A stretch of DNA of 64,000 nt, taken from positions 171,732 to 235,731 of the forward strand of contig JAHLKT010000007.1 in NCBI GenBank assembly GCA_020444545.1. Direction: 5' to 3'. Source of the DNA: Desulfarculaceae bacterium (lineage in GTDB: Bacteria; Desulfobacterota; Desulfarculia; Desulfarculales; Desulfarculaceae). Below are positions 27,154-37,075 of the stretch, one piece after another. Position numbers and translations under genes: made by a program. The notes beneath the pieces are model-generated. The model saw only the letters and a list, made by a program, of their open reading frames with translations. It had not been told where the DNA came from and did no database searches. Each line of letters starts with the position of its first letter. Position 1 is the first letter of the stretch.

Positions 27154-28102
27154 GGGCGTTGCCTTCATAAGGGTTTTGCAACCCGGCGCCCAAAGCTCGG
27201 TGCAAGACTTGGGCAGGCCGGGATATCAGAGCCTGGGCATTGCCGAGGCCGGAGGCATGGACTGCTACTCCCTGGTGCAGGCCAACCGCCTGTTGGGTAA
27301 CCCGGACAACGCCGCCGCCCTGGAGATGACCCTGGTGGGCCCCAGGCTGCGCTTCCAGCGGGACGGAAGCTTCGCTCTGGCCGGCGCCGACCTTTCGGCC
27401 CGGCTGGGCGGCGAGCCCCTCGCGCCGGGGCGGGCCTACCGCGCCGCAGCGGGGCAGGTGTTGAAGTTCGGTCCCCGGCGCAACGGCATGCGGGCCTATC
27501 TGGCGGTCCCGGGCGGTATGGACACCCCCCTGGTCCTGGGCAGCCGCTCCACCTACATCTATGCCGGTTTCGGAGGCCCCGCGGGGCGATCCCTGCAAAA
27601 GGACGATCTGCTGCAATGCCTTTCCGACCCTGAAAGCGTCCGGGCGACCTCTGATGTGCCCGCCGATTTGCTGCTGCCCCTGGACGGCCCCCGGGTGCTC
27701 AGGGTCGTAATCGGCCCGCAAGAGGAGCGCTTCACCAGCCAGGGCATCGCGACTTTTCTAAGCTCCACTTTTAAGGTGACCACCGAGTCCAACCGCATGG
27801 GCTACCGCCTCGACGGGCCGCGTATAGAGCACTCCGACGGGCCTATCGTGGTGAGCGAGGCCACGCCCTTGGGCGCGGTCCAGGTGCCGGGCCAGGGGCG
27901 CCCGGTGCTGCTGCTCAGGGAGCGCGGCACCACCGGCGGTTACACCAAGATCGCTTGCATCATATCCGCCGACATCGACAAGGTGGGCCAAGCGCCGCCC
28001 GGGTTCGAGATAAGCTTCCAAGCCGTGGAATTGGACCAGGCGCACCAGGCCGAGCGCCAAAGGTGGCTCGCCTTGGATGCCTGGCTTCCGCCAATCAAGT
28101 GA
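27146..28102 (+). CDS. pxpC: 5-oxoprolinase subunit C (KipA-like)
   Basis: The 318-residue protein has the PxpC/KipA signature: VLQPGAQSSVQDLGRPGYQSLGI, YLAVPGGMDTPLVLGSRSTY, RMGYRLDGPRI and LLRERGTTGGYTKIACI. It forms the complex with PxpB. The related urea amidolyase and carboxylase domains also act on amides, so the natural substrate here may be a lactam other than oxoproline. Confidence 0.92.
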   Translation: MTEGVAFIRVLQPGAQSSVQDLGRPGYQSLGIAEAGGMDCYSLVQANRLLGNPDNAAALEMTLVGPRLRFQRDGSFALAGADLSARLGGEPLAPGRAYRAAAGQVLKFGPRRNGMRAYLAVPGGMDTPLVLGSRSTYIYAGFGGPAGRSLQKDDLLQCLSDPESVRATSDVPADLLLPLDGPRVLRVVIGPQEERFTSQGIATFLSSTFKVTTESNRMGYRLDGPRIEHSDGPIVVSEATPLGAVQVPGQGRPVLLLRERGTTGGYTKIACIISADIDKVGQAPPGFEISFQAVELDQAHQAERQRWLALDAWLPPIK

Positions 28103-28112
28103 GGCAATGTAA

Positions 28113-28892
28113 ATGAGCGTGATAGACCTCAACTGCGACATGGGCGAAAGCTTCGGGCCCTACAGCATGGGTTATGACCAGCAGGTGATGGAGCACATCA
28201 CCTCGGCTAACATCGCCTGCGGCTGGCACGCCGGAGACCCGGTGGTAATGAACAAGACCGTGGCCATGGCGGCCGAACACGGCGTAAGCGTGGGCGCCCA
28301 CCCCGGCTATCCGGACCTGCTGGGATTCGGCCGGCGGCACATGGAATGCTCACCTGCGGAGCTGCGCGACTACGTTGTTTACCAAGTGGGTGCTCTGGAC
28401 GCATTTTGCCGCCTGCACGGCATCGCCCTCAGCCACGTGAAGCCCCACGGCAAGCTCTACCTCGATTGCCTGGATCGGGAGGATCAGGCCAGGGTCATCG
28501 CCCAGGCGGTCTACGATTACAATCCCGGGCTCATCTATGTGGCCTTTGCCGGTGCCAGGGGCGAGGTGATGCGACAGGTGGCCAAGCAAGTGGGGCTCAA
28601 GGTGGCCTTCGAGGCCTTTCCCGACCGGGCCTACACTCCCCAAGGCACCCTCACCCTTAGGGGGGAGCCCGGCGCGGTGGTCACGGACCCGGCCGAGGTC
28701 GCCGAGAGGGCCTACCGGGTGGCCACGGAGCAAAAGATGGTCACTACCGACGGCAGCGTGATCGACCTGGAAGCGCAGACCCTTTGCGTGCACGGCGACA
28801 CGCCCACCGCCCTGGAGTTGGTTAAGTCCATCCGCGGGAAACTGACCGCCGAGGGAGTGAAAGTTGCCCCTATGTCCGAATTCCTGCAATAG
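28113..28892 (+). CDS. pxpA: 5-oxoprolinase subunit A (LamB/YcsF family)
   Basis: The 259-residue protein opens with DLNCDMGESFGPY and has SANIACGWHAGDP, VGAHPGYPDLLGFGRR, LSHVKPHGKLY and EAFPDRAYTP, all diagnostic of the family. It is the hydrolytic subunit used with PxpBC. It is the last gene of the island; 279 bp without a gene follow. Confidence 0.93.
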   Translation: MSVIDLNCDMGESFGPYSMGYDQQVMEHITSANIACGWHAGDPVVMNKTVAMAAEHGVSVGAHPGYPDLLGFGRRHMECSPAELRDYVVYQVGALDAFCRLHGIALSHVKPHGKLYLDCLDREDQARVIAQAVYDYNPGLIYVAFAGARGEVMRQVAKQVGLKVAFEAFPDRAYTPQGTLTLRGEPGAVVTDPAEVAERAYRVATEQKMVTTDGSVIDLEAQTLCVHGDTPTALELVKSIRGKLTAEGVKVAPMSEFLQ

Positions 28893-29109
28893 TTCTTTAA
28901 GGCGAGCCAACTAGAGGCGCAGGCCCTGAGCCTGAATATCACGATTTCTACTATCAAATTTATCCGATACAAAACACAGGCTGTTTAGCTTCCCTCTGGA
29001 GAAGTCCTTTGAGGAGCGGCTCCCGGCGGCGGCCCAAAGCGCCCTGGCCCGCCGCCAAGGACTGCCGCCCCAGGGAGGAGTGGTGGCCCTGGCCGCGGCC
29101 GGCACAGGT

Positions 29110-29137
29110 TTCACCTGCGCGGCGGCCGCGCTACAAT
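29110..29137 (+). promoter_or_regulatory. Candidate promoter of the MaoC gene
   Basis: TTCACC (29110-29115) and TACAAT (29132-29137) are separated by 16 bp, 35 bp before the MaoC start codon. The rest of 28893-29171 shows nothing recognisable. Confidence 0.35.
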
Positions 29138-29171
29138 GGGGTGTCTGAGATAACCAGAAAGGTATGCAGCC

Positions 29172-29600
29172 ATGAGCCAAGTCAACAGCATCGACCGCCT
29201 GAGCGTGGGCCAGATCTACGAGACCACCTTGACCGTGGATGAAAAGCGCATCGCCGCCTTTGCCGAGGCCACCGGCGACGACAACCCCATCCACTTTGAC
29301 GACGAGGCCGCGGCCAAAAGCATCTTCGGCCGCCGGGTGGCCCAGGGCATGCTCACCGCCGGGTTCATCTCCGGGGTGTTCGGCACCCAGTTCCCCGGCT
29401 CGGGCACCATCTACATGTCCCAGTCGGTGCGCTTCCAGCGCCCGGTGTTCATAGGCGACGACATCACCGTGCGCCTCGAGGTCTTGGAGATGTGGCCCGA
29501 GAAAAACCGCATCCGGGTGGCGACCACCTGCCTCAACCAGGAAGGCCAGGAAGTGCTCAGCGGCGAGGCCATGGTCATGCCGCCCCCCAAGGACGCCTGA
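29172..29600 (+). CDS. MaoC-like (R)-specific enoyl-CoA hydratase
   Basis: The 142-residue hot-dog-fold protein has the hydratase-2 motif ATGDDNPIHFD with catalytic D36 and H41, and RRVAQGMLTAGFIS downstream. Such enzymes hydrate trans-2-enoyl-CoA to (R)-3-hydroxyacyl-CoA, as PhaJ does. It faces the CoA-transferase operon and could process its acyl-CoA products. Related dehydratases in fatty-acid synthesis are the alternative. Confidence 0.85.
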   Translation: MSQVNSIDRLSVGQIYETTLTVDEKRIAAFAEATGDDNPIHFDDEAAAKSIFGRRVAQGMLTAGFISGVFGTQFPGSGTIYMSQSVRFQRPVFIGDDITVRLEVLEMWPEKNRIRVATTCLNQEGQEVLSGEAMVMPPPKDA

Positions 29601-29601
29601 G

Positions 29602-29831
29602 ATGACCCAACCCCAAATGCTCCGCGCCCCGGACCAGCTGGTGCTCCCCAGGGACGCCATGCAGAGTTTGCCGCGCAGCCTGCCCCAGGCCCGCCGCGAG
29701 GGCCTGGAAGGGCTCGATCACTTCTATATAATCATCCAGCCCCATGCGGGCCGGAGCCGAGCCATCGGGAGCTTCCTGTCCGCCTGACCGGCCGTGCCGG
29801 ATTTTCGGGGCTGTCTTGGGGAAAAGCTTTT
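29602..29831. other. Gap between MaoC and CoA-transferase genes
   Basis: A 61-codon frame begins right after the MaoC stop but has no recognisable family or clear ribosome site. A small hairpin, CCGGC-CGT-GCCGG (29788-29800), followed by ATTTTC may end the MaoC transcript. Confidence 0.35.
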
Positions 29832-31433
29832 TTAGTCCGCGAAGAGCATGGGGTCCATTGGCCGCAGGTCCGGGGCCACCAGGGGCGCGAATTCCATTTT
29901 GCTCAGGATGTGCTCTTCCAGGTCCAGGCCCGGGGCCACCTCGGTGAGCAATAATCCTTCCGGGGTCAGCCGGAACACGCAGCGCTCAGTCACGTAGATC
30001 ACCTGGCGGCCCAGGGAGGCGGCGCGCGCGCCGCTGAAGGTCACCTGCTCCACCTGGCGGATGAACTTGGCCTGGGTTCCTTCCTGGGATATGCACAGGC
30101 AGTCGTTGTTTGCCGCCACCAGGAGCCCGCAGGCGTTGAAGGTGCCCATGAATACTACCTTGCCGGCGTTCTGGCTTATGTTGATGAAGCCCCCCGCTCC
30201 CGCCAAGCGGGAGCCGAACTTGCTGACGTTCACATTGCCCTGCCGGTCTACCTGGGCCATGCCCAGAAAAGCCAGGTCCAAGCCGCCGCCGTCATAATAG
30301 TCGAACTGGCTGGGCTGGGAGATTATGGCCTCGGTGTTGATCCCCGCCCCGAAGCTGAGCCCGCCCACGGGCAGGCCGCCGATCACCCCGGGCTCGGTGG
30401 TCAAGGTGAGCTCTTCCAGGATGCCCATCTCATGGGCCACCACCGCCACCCCCTCGGGCATGCCGATGCCCAGGTTCACCACCATGCCCGGCTCCAGTTC
30501 CCGGGCCGCCCGCCGCGCGATAATCTTGCGCGGGCCCATCTCCATGGGCGGCAAGGAGGTCATGGGCATGCGTATTTCGCCGCTCAGGGCCGGGTTGTAG
30601 GGCTCGCCGAAGGTTTGCCAATGATGCTCGGGCCGGCTCACCACCACGTAGTCGACCAGGATGCCGGGAATCTTGACGTCCTTGGCCCGCAGGGTCCCTT
30701 CCCGGGCCACTCTCTCCACCTGCACGATGACCACGCCCCCCGAATTCTTGGCGGCCATGGCGATGGCCTGCGACTCCAGGGACAGGGCCTCCCTTTCCAC
30801 CGTGACGTTGCCCTTGGTGTCCGCCGTGGTGCCGCGCAGCAGGGCCGCGTGGATGGGGAAGGTGCGGTAGGCGAGATACTCCTGGCCGTCGAAGTGCACC
30901 AGCTCCACCAAGTCCCCGCTGGTGGCCTGGTTTACCTTGCCCCCTTCGTGGCGGGGGTCCACAAAGGTGTCCAGGCCCACGCGGGTTATGGTGCGCGGCT
31001 TGTGGGCGGCGATGTCGCGGAAGAGATGGGAGATGACCCCCTGGGGCAGGTTGTAGGCCTGGATGCGGTTGGCGATGGCCAACTTTTGCAGGGCCGGGGC
31101 CAGCCCCCAGTGGCCGCCGATGACCTTGGCCACCATGCCGGGGTGCCCGAAGTGATTCAGCCCCCTGCCCATGCCGTCGCCCTGGCCGGCGGCGTAGACC
31201 AGGGTCAGGCCTTGGGGGTGGCCCCGTTGCAGGAAACGCTGCTCCAGGCCCACGGCCAGGCCCTCGGGAAAGCCGGTGCCCACAAAGCCGCCCGTGGCCA
31301 GGGTGGCCCCGTCTCGCACCGCGGCCAGGGCGGTCTCCAGGGGGACCACCTTGTTGCCGCGGGGCCGCTCTCCGCCGCCCGGCGGGGAGCCTTCGGCCTT
31401 TGGCCGCTTGGGTGCCTTATGCGTCATGTCCAC
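29832..31433 (-). CDS. Class-I CoA-transferase, fused alpha/beta (acetate/propionate CoA-transferase type)
   Basis: The 533-residue protein joins both half-domains. The N-terminal one has [15 protein letters not shown]; the C-terminal one has [13 protein letters not shown] and the catalytic glutamate in TTEPGVIGG, followed by [15 protein letters not shown]. It swaps CoA between short-chain carboxylates. It is the last gene of the sigma-54-preceded operon. The start may be GTG at 31433 or the ATG two codons later. Confidence 0.9.
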   Translation of the reverse strand: MDMTHKAPKRPKAEGSPPGGGERPRGNKVVPLETALAAVRDGATLATGGFVGTGFPEGLAVGLEQRFLQRGHPQGLTLVYAAGQGDGMGRGLNHFGHPGMVAKVIGGHWGLAPALQKLAIANRIQAYNLPQGVISHLFRDIAAHKPRTITRVGLDTFVDPRHEGGKVNQATSGDLVELVHFDGQEYLAYRTFPIHAALLRGTTADTKGNVTVEREALSLESQAIAMAAKNSGGVVIVQVERVAREGTLRAKDVKIPGILVDYVVVSRPEHHWQTFGEPYNPALSGEIRMPMTSLPPMEMGPRKIIARRAARELEPGMVVNLGIGMPEGVAVVAHEMGILEELTLTTEPGVIGGLPVGGLSFGAGINTEAIISQPSQFDYYDGGGLDLAFLGMAQVDRQGNVNVSKFGSRLAGAGGFINISQNAGKVVFMGTFNACGLLVAANNDCLCISQEGTQAKFIRQVEQVTFSGARAASLGRQVIYVTERCVFRLTPEGLLLTEVAPGLDLEEHILSKMEFAPLVAPDLRPMDPMLFAD

Positions 31434-31479
31434 CTAATGCCATGCCACCGTCTGGCGGCCCGGGGCGCCGGAGCTTGTC

Positions 31480-32283
31480 CTAGCCATCGAGGCCCGCCAG
31501 GAAGTCCAGAATGATTTGGTTGCACGCCTCGGCCTGCTCCACCAGGATCTGGTGGCCGCCGCCCGGCACCACCGCCAGTTTGGCGCCTGGGATGCGTTGA
31601 GCCAGGATCTCCGAGTTGCCCGGCGGAATCAGCACGTCGGCGTCGCCGGTGAGCACCAGGGTGGGAGACTTGATCTGGCCGAGGCGGTCATGGGTGTCGT
31701 GGCCCAACACCGCGATCCACTGCTTGGTGAGGATCTTGGCTCCGGCGGGATGCCGTAGGGACACTTGGGCGTATTCCTGGGCCAGCTCCGGACGCTGGGC
31801 CAGGTTTTCGGGGTCGAACAGAGTCGGAGCCGCGGCGATCTTGGCCTCCGGGCTGGCCTCGTAGACCATCGCCAGGAAGAGCTCCTCCACCTCGGCGCTG
31901 GCCCGCACCTGGCGGTCGCTGCCCGGGTGGGTGCAGGCCAAAACAAGACCGTCGACCCGCTCGGGGTGGTTGATGGCCAGCTCCTGGGCGATCATGCCGC
32001 CCATGGACAGGCCCATGACATGGGGCTTCTCCAGGGACAGGGCGTCCAACAGCTCCAGGGTGTCCTTGGCCATCATGGCCACGGTGAACTCGCCGCCGGG
32101 GTCCGGGGAGCGGGCGATGCCTCGGTTGTCGAAGGTGATCACCCGGTATTTGGTGGCCAGGGCGGGCATCTGGCTGTACCAGTGGTCCGCGTTGCTCCCC
32201 AGCCCCCTGATCATGACCAGGGGCTTTCCCTCGCCGTGTATCTCGTAATACAAGGAAGTCTCGCCGACGTTTATCTCGGGCAT
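31480..32283 (-). CDS. Alpha/beta-hydrolase
   Basis: The 267-residue protein has the oxyanion region MIRGLGSNADHW, DNRGIARSP, the nucleophile elbow GLSMGGMIAQ, and a late aspartate (TGDADVLIPP) and histidine (VPGGGHQ) completing the triad. It resembles enol-lactonases and other ester hydrolases of catabolic pathways. The ATG at 32283 follows GGGAGCGAGGT and gives the normal N-terminus; the frame is open 12 codons further upstream. Confidence 0.85.
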   Translation of the reverse strand: MPEINVGETSLYYEIHGEGKPLVMIRGLGSNADHWYSQMPALATKYRVITFDNRGIARSPDPGGEFTVAMMAKDTLELLDALSLEKPHVMGLSMGGMIAQELAINHPERVDGLVLACTHPGSDRQVRASAEVEELFLAMVYEASPEAKIAAAPTLFDPENLAQRPELAQEYAQVSLRHPAGAKILTKQWIAVLGHDTHDRLGQIKSPTLVLTGDADVLIPPGNSEILAQRIPGAKLAVVPGGGHQILVEQAEACNQIILDFLAGLDG

Positions 32284-32323
32284 ACCTCGCTCCCTGCGCG
32301 TCTTGATGTTAATGGGCAAGTTT

Positions 32324-34351
32324 TCATTGCAGGCTGCTCATCTGGTTGGGCAGCCACATGATGATCTGGGGCAGGAGGTAGAACAACATTATGTTGGCTA
32401 AAAACACCCCCACAAAGGGCAGCACCCCGTAGACGATCTCCTTGAGCGAGGTGTCGCCGCTCATGCCTTTGAGGATGAACAGGATCACCCCCACCGGCGG
32501 TGTGATCAACCCGATCTCGATCATCATGACCAACACCACCCCGAACCAGATGGGATGCAGGCCCAGGGCGGTCACGATGGGGAAGGAAATGGGCAGGGTC
32601 ATGAGCATCATGGAGACCGGGTCGATGAACATGCCCAGGATGATGTAGACGACGACCAGCACGGCTATCACCATGCCGGGGGCCAGGGCGGCCCCTTGGA
32701 TAACCTCCACCAGGATGCGGGGGAGCCGGATGTAATCAAAGGCGTAACCCATCACCGAGGCAAAGGCCACGATGATGATCAGGAAGGAGGTGACCTTGAT
32801 GGTCTCCATCACCGAGTCCAGCAGGACCTGGAAGGTCATCTTTTTCTTGATCAGGCACAGCCCGCCGGCGATGAGCGCCCCGATGGCCCCGGCCTCGGTG
32901 GGGGTGGCCACTCCCAGGTATAGCGAGCCCAGCACCCCCACGATGAGAACCACGAAGGGGAGAACGCCCTTCAGGGCCCTGAACTTCTCTCCCCAGCTGT
33001 AATAAACGCCCCGGGGCGCGGCCTGGGGCCGGATGATGGACCATACCAGGACCACGCCCATGAACGAGGCCATGAGCAACAGGCCGGGCACGATGCCCGC
33101 GATGAACAGGGCGCTGATGGGCTGGCCCACCAAAGAGCCGTAAATGATCATGGCTATGGAGGGCGGAATCAGGATGCCCAGGGTGCCGCCCGCGGCCACC
33201 ACCCCATAAGTAAGGCGGGGGCTGTAGCCCCGCTCGGTCATTTCGGGGCAGGCGGTCATGCCCATGGTGGCGGCGGTGGCCAGGCTGGAGCCGGAGACCG
33301 CCGCGAAGATGCCGCAGGCGCCCACCGTGGCGTGGGCGATGCCGCCGGGGAAGCGGCCGAGCCATTTGAGCATGACCCCGAACAAGTCGCTGGTCACGCC
33401 GCTGCGCAACAGGAAGGCCCCCATCAGAATGAACATGGGCACCGCGGTGAAGGCGAAAGAGTTGACGTTGGTCCAGGCCCTCTCGGCGATCACCTGCAAC
33501 TGTGGGACCGGCAGCAGAAACAGCACCCCCAGGGCGCCCACCATGCCCAGGGAGATGGCGATGCGCACCCCCATGGCCATCAACAGCAGCAGGTAGGCGG
33601 CCATCACCCCGCCCTGGGCAAGGACGGACAGGTCGCGGGACCAGTAAAACACCAACCCGCCCCCGAGAACCAACAGCGCCGTGGTCAAGGCGACTTTGGG
33701 ACCGTTCCAAAGCAGGGCGGTCGCCAGCACCGCGATCACCACGCCGAGGGTGCCCCAATCAAGCGGCGTGCCCGCCACGCTGGGCGGCTTCAGGCCCAGG
33801 TGAAACAAAAGGGGCGCCAGGGCGGCCAGCAATAACAGGCCGGCCGTTTCGCGCCAGCGCTCCAAAGCCGGGCTGAGGCCCCGGGCCTCGCCCAGGGCGG
33901 CCAGGGCATAAACCGTGAGCCCCAGGGCCACCGCGGTCTCGGGAATCCAGAGGGGCGTGACCAGCAAGCCCCAGGCCTTGGCCCCGCCCACATACTCGGA
34001 GTAGGTGAACAGGATCATTTGCCAGGCGGCGACGATCAGAAAAACCACGCTCACCCAGGCCGAGGTTTGCAACAGCCATTGCCGCGAGGCATCGCCGAGG
34101 TTGTTGACCAGGATCTCCACCCGGATGTGGGCGTCCTGGCGCTGGGCGTAGCCGGCCGCCAAAAAAGCCGTGCCCACGAACAGATACAGCGAGTACTCCG
34201 AAACCCAGGAAGTGGGCTCGTTGAACAGGTACCTGGAGACCACCTCGTAACTGATGATCAACACCATGAGCAGGGTGCCGGCGCCGCAGATCCATCCTGT
34301 GCCCAGCGACAGGCCGTCTATGGCTTTTTCCAACCAGCTTTTGTTTTGCAC
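32324..34351 (-). CDS. TRAP transporter permease, fused DctQ-DctM
   Basis: The 675-residue membrane protein joins the small DctQ-like subunit (about 1-180, with EVVSRYLFNEPTSWVSEYSLYLFVG and AGYAQRQDAHIRVEIL) to the large DctM-like channel (FTAVPMFILMGAFLLRSG, ILIPPSIAMIIYGSLVGQ, TPTEAGAIGAL). TRAP systems import organic acids using a sodium or proton gradient. A GTG at 34351 with AGGA upstream was chosen; an ATG 31 codons earlier adds only polar residues. It lies behind its binding-protein gene. Confidence 0.9.
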   Translation of the reverse strand: MQNKSWLEKAIDGLSLGTGWICGAGTLLMVLIISYEVVSRYLFNEPTSWVSEYSLYLFVGTAFLAAGYAQRQDAHIRVEILVNNLGDASRQWLLQTSAWVSVVFLIVAAWQMILFTYSEYVGGAKAWGLLVTPLWIPETAVALGLTVYALAALGEARGLSPALERWRETAGLLLLAALAPLLFHLGLKPPSVAGTPLDWGTLGVVIAVLATALLWNGPKVALTTALLVLGGGLVFYWSRDLSVLAQGGVMAAYLLLLMAMGVRIAISLGMVGALGVLFLLPVPQLQVIAERAWTNVNSFAFTAVPMFILMGAFLLRSGVTSDLFGVMLKWLGRFPGGIAHATVGACGIFAAVSGSSLATAATMGMTACPEMTERGYSPRLTYGVVAAGGTLGILIPPSIAMIIYGSLVGQPISALFIAGIVPGLLLMASFMGVVLVWSIIRPQAAPRGVYYSWGEKFRALKGVLPFVVLIVGVLGSLYLGVATPTEAGAIGALIAGGLCLIKKKMTFQVLLDSVMETIKVTSFLIIIVAFASVMGYAFDYIRLPRILVEVIQGAALAPGMVIAVLVVVYIILGMFIDPVSMMLMTLPISFPIVTALGLHPIWFGVVLVMMIEIGLITPPVGVILFILKGMSGDTSLKEIVYGVLPFVGVFLANIMLFYLLPQIIMWLPNQMSSLQ

Positions 34352-34571
34352 GCGGTTATTCCTGATTCTGATGCATGGTTCTTTTGGGATTGAGTCTTCC
34401 CGTTCCGCCTTCGCCCCACGGCTCCCCCGGTTGCGGCAGGTCATGGCCGCCGAGCCCGGCTTGCCTCACCGCCATTGGCGGCACCTCTGGTATCAAGGGC
34501 TGCCCGGAGCCCGGGCCCTGCCGGCGCAGGTGAGGGGAGGCCGGCAAAGGCGCCGGGTCCGGGCGGGGGGA

Positions 34572-35600
34572 TTAGTAGTCCAACTTCTTGTTCAAAAGCT
34601 TGAGGGCCTTTTCCACGAACGCCTTGCCGTCAAAGCCGGCCTTGGAGGCGCGCTTGAAAAAGGCCTGGTAAACCGGCTTGATGTTTTTGGCCTGGAACAG
34701 CATCTTCACCTGGTCCTGGGGCGCCACGTAATACTCCACGCCCTTGCTGGTCCACTTCTTGGGGAAGTTTTTAATGATGCCGGCGTAGTTGGCAAAGGCA
34801 TCCTGCTCCAGCTTCTGCCCCACCGCCGCGATCTTCTTTTGCAGGTCGGCAGGCAGTTTGTTCCACTCGTCGTTGTTGATCACGATGGGGAAAGGCAGGA
34901 TGGTCGAGATGGGCCAAAGGGAAACGTTCTTGGCCACGGTGTAGAAGGCTTGGCCATAGGCCCAGCAGGAGGAGGTGAACACGCCGTCGATGATGCCGCG
35001 CTGCAGGGCGGGTAGCACCTCGGAGGCGGGCATGGGAGTGGGCTTGGCGCCGATAGCCGCCACCAGGGTCGCGGTCTCGATGTTGTGCACCCTGATCTTC
35101 TTGCCCTTGAAGTCGGCCAGAGTCTTGACCGGCTTGATGGAGATGAGGTTCTGGGGGCAGAACAGGCCCCACATCAAGGCCTTGCTGTTGTAGTGCTTGG
35201 CCAGCATCTTGTCCAGGTCCGCCCGCCAAAAGCCGTAGAAGACCTTCTGGAATTCATCCAGGTTGTCCATGAGCCCGGGCAGCTGGGAGAGGCCGAACTC
35301 GGGGTTGGTGGCCGAGTAGTAACCACCCAGAATGGTCGACAGCTGGACCCGGTCGTCGCGGACCGACTGCGCGAGCTGAGTGCCCTTGACCAGGGAATCG
35401 TTGAGGATGATCTGGACCTGGCCGCCCGTGGCCTCCTTGACCTTCTTGGCGAACAGCTCGGTGTATTCCACATAGGTGGTTCCCTTGACCGGCAGATAGG
35501 CCAGGGTCAGCTTGTGGGTGGCCGCGCTGGCGGCCAGGGCGCCGCCCAGGGTCAGGGCCGCTATCAGGGCGCCGGCCATGATGGCCTTGATCGGTTTCAT
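34572..35600 (-). CDS. TRAP transporter solute-binding protein (DctP type)
   Basis: The 342-residue periplasmic protein has a signal peptide (MKPIKAIMAGALIAALTLGG, cut near ASAA) and the DctP fold: AKKVKEATGGQVQIILNDSL, KIRVHNIETATLVAAIGAKPTPMPASEVLPAL and GIIDGVFTSSCWAYGQ. The position usually held by the conserved arginine that binds a carboxylate lies in the KIRVHN region. AAGGAGGGAAG precedes the ATG. It delivers substrate to the fused permease. Confidence 0.92.
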   Translation of the reverse strand: MKPIKAIMAGALIAALTLGGALAASAATHKLTLAYLPVKGTTYVEYTELFAKKVKEATGGQVQIILNDSLVKGTQLAQSVRDDRVQLSTILGGYYSATNPEFGLSQLPGLMDNLDEFQKVFYGFWRADLDKMLAKHYNSKALMWGLFCPQNLISIKPVKTLADFKGKKIRVHNIETATLVAAIGAKPTPMPASEVLPALQRGIIDGVFTSSCWAYGQAFYTVAKNVSLWPISTILPFPIVINNDEWNKLPADLQKKIAAVGQKLEQDAFANYAGIIKNFPKKWTSKGVEYYVAPQDQVKMLFQAKNIKPVYQAFFKRASKAGFDGKAFVEKALKLLNKKLDY

Positions 35601-35694
35601 AATCTTCCCTCCTTAGGATTTATCGTCACTTACTGCTTCCTATGCCATAAAACCCGTGGGCGCCGGGGAATCGCCCCTCTGTCCTCCGCGGCTA

Positions 35695-37041
35695 TTACAC
35701 CACCCCGGCTTCTCTGAGCCCATGCAGGCCGGCCGGCCCCAGGCCCATGTACTTTTGAAAAACGAACTCGTTGTCATAGCCGGCCGGCCGGCAGACCCAT
35801 TTGGTCCTGATGGGGGTCTCGGTCATCTTGTGCTGGGCCTGGGCCGCCACCACCCGCCCGAAGAGCGGGTCTTCGGTGGGGGTGAATATGCCCCGCTGAT
35901 TCCAGTTGGGATCGGCCATGGCCTCTTGCGGCGAGATGATCGGGGCGATCACCGGGGTGATCGGGGCCAGGCGGCCGCTCCGGCCGTATTCCACCGACAT
36001 CCTCACCAGCTCTTCGCTGGTGTGGCGCGCGGTGAACGCGGCCACCTCAGGAAAGTATTTGAGCTGGGACTCGCGGTTCAAAAAGGGCGAAAGGGATTGC
36101 CAGGAGCCCACCTCCCACTCGTCCCACTTGCCCATGAGGTCGCAGAAGGCCTGCCACATCTCCAGGCGCAGACCGCCCAGGAACACCCCCCCGTCGCTGG
36201 TGGGGGCGAAGCAATACAGCCACAGGGCGTTGTCCAGGCCGCCCAGCCGTTCGGTTATGTGGCCCCCGCCCTGGAACCAGATGTGGGAGTAGTCGTCCAG
36301 GCGCATGTAGGCCTCGGTGGTGGATACGTCCAGGGCCTGGCCCCGGCCGCTGGCCATGCGCCAATGCAGGGCGGCCAGGATGCCGGTGGCCATGAAGGTG
36401 CCCGCGGTGCACCAGGCGATCCAGGGGCTGGCCTTGGTGGACACCGCCCAGGGGCACTCGTCCAGGGGCTGGCCGGGGGGAGGCACCGCCCCGGTGGCGT
36501 ACTGGATGCCCGAACGGGCCTGGGCCACGTTGTCGTAGTCCGGGCTGGGCTGATCGCTCAGGGGCCCGAACTGGCCTTGCGAGGTGATGGAGGCGAAGAT
36601 GAGGCCGGGGTTGGCCTGCTCCAGGTCCTCGTAGCCCAGTCCCCAGGCGTCCATTACGCCGGGAGCGTAGGTCTCGATGAGCACGTCCGCCTGGGCGGCC
36701 AGCCCGCGCAGCAGCTCGCGGCCGCGGGTTTGCTCCAGGTCCAGGGTGATGTGGTATTTGTTGCGCCCCTCGGTGAGATAGTTGAGGCCCTCCCCCTGGT
36801 GGCGCATGCCGTAAGGGGTGCAGGTGCGCAAGAAGTCGCCACCCGGCGGCTCGACCCTTATCACCTCGGCCCCGAACTCGGCCAGCATGGAGGAGCAGTA
36901 GGCTCCGGCATAGCTGTTGTTGCTCAGGTCCAACACCACCAGGTCGTCCAGAGCCTCGGGCTTGGGCCCGGCGGCGGCGGGGTCGTCCTCTTGGCGGATC
37001 CAGTCGGCCCACTCGGCCCATTTCGGTCTTGCCGTGTTCAT
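35695..37041 (-). CDS. CaiB/BaiF family III CoA-transferase
   Basis: The 448-residue protein has VLDLSNNSYAGAYCSSMLAEFGAEVIRVEPP and the catalytic aspartate in SPDYDNVAQARSGIQYATG, the family hallmark. Such enzymes move CoA between carboxylic acids. The usual length is about 400; the extra part is at the C-terminus. It lies 34 bp after another family-III gene and may form a heteromer with it. Confidence 0.9.
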   Translation of the reverse strand: MNTARPKWAEWADWIRQEDDPAAAGPKPEALDDLVVLDLSNNSYAGAYCSSMLAEFGAEVIRVEPPGGDFLRTCTPYGMRHQGEGLNYLTEGRNKYHITLDLEQTRGRELLRGLAAQADVLIETYAPGVMDAWGLGYEDLEQANPGLIFASITSQGQFGPLSDQPSPDYDNVAQARSGIQYATGAVPPPGQPLDECPWAVSTKASPWIAWCTAGTFMATGILAALHWRMASGRGQALDVSTTEAYMRLDDYSHIWFQGGGHITERLGGLDNALWLYCFAPTSDGGVFLGGLRLEMWQAFCDLMGKWDEWEVGSWQSLSPFLNRESQLKYFPEVAAFTARHTSEELVRMSVEYGRSGRLAPITPVIAPIISPQEAMADPNWNQRGIFTPTEDPLFGRVVAAQAQHKMTETPIRTKWVCRPAGYDNEFVFQKYMGLGPAGLHGLREAGVV

Positions 37042-37075
37042 CTGTTCCCTCTTGGTTGTCCCGTCCCGGTTTGGT

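Noticed and set aside
29602..29787. 61-codon frame directly after the MaoC gene
   Set aside because: No recognisable family and no proper ribosome site; kept only as a note in the gap description.
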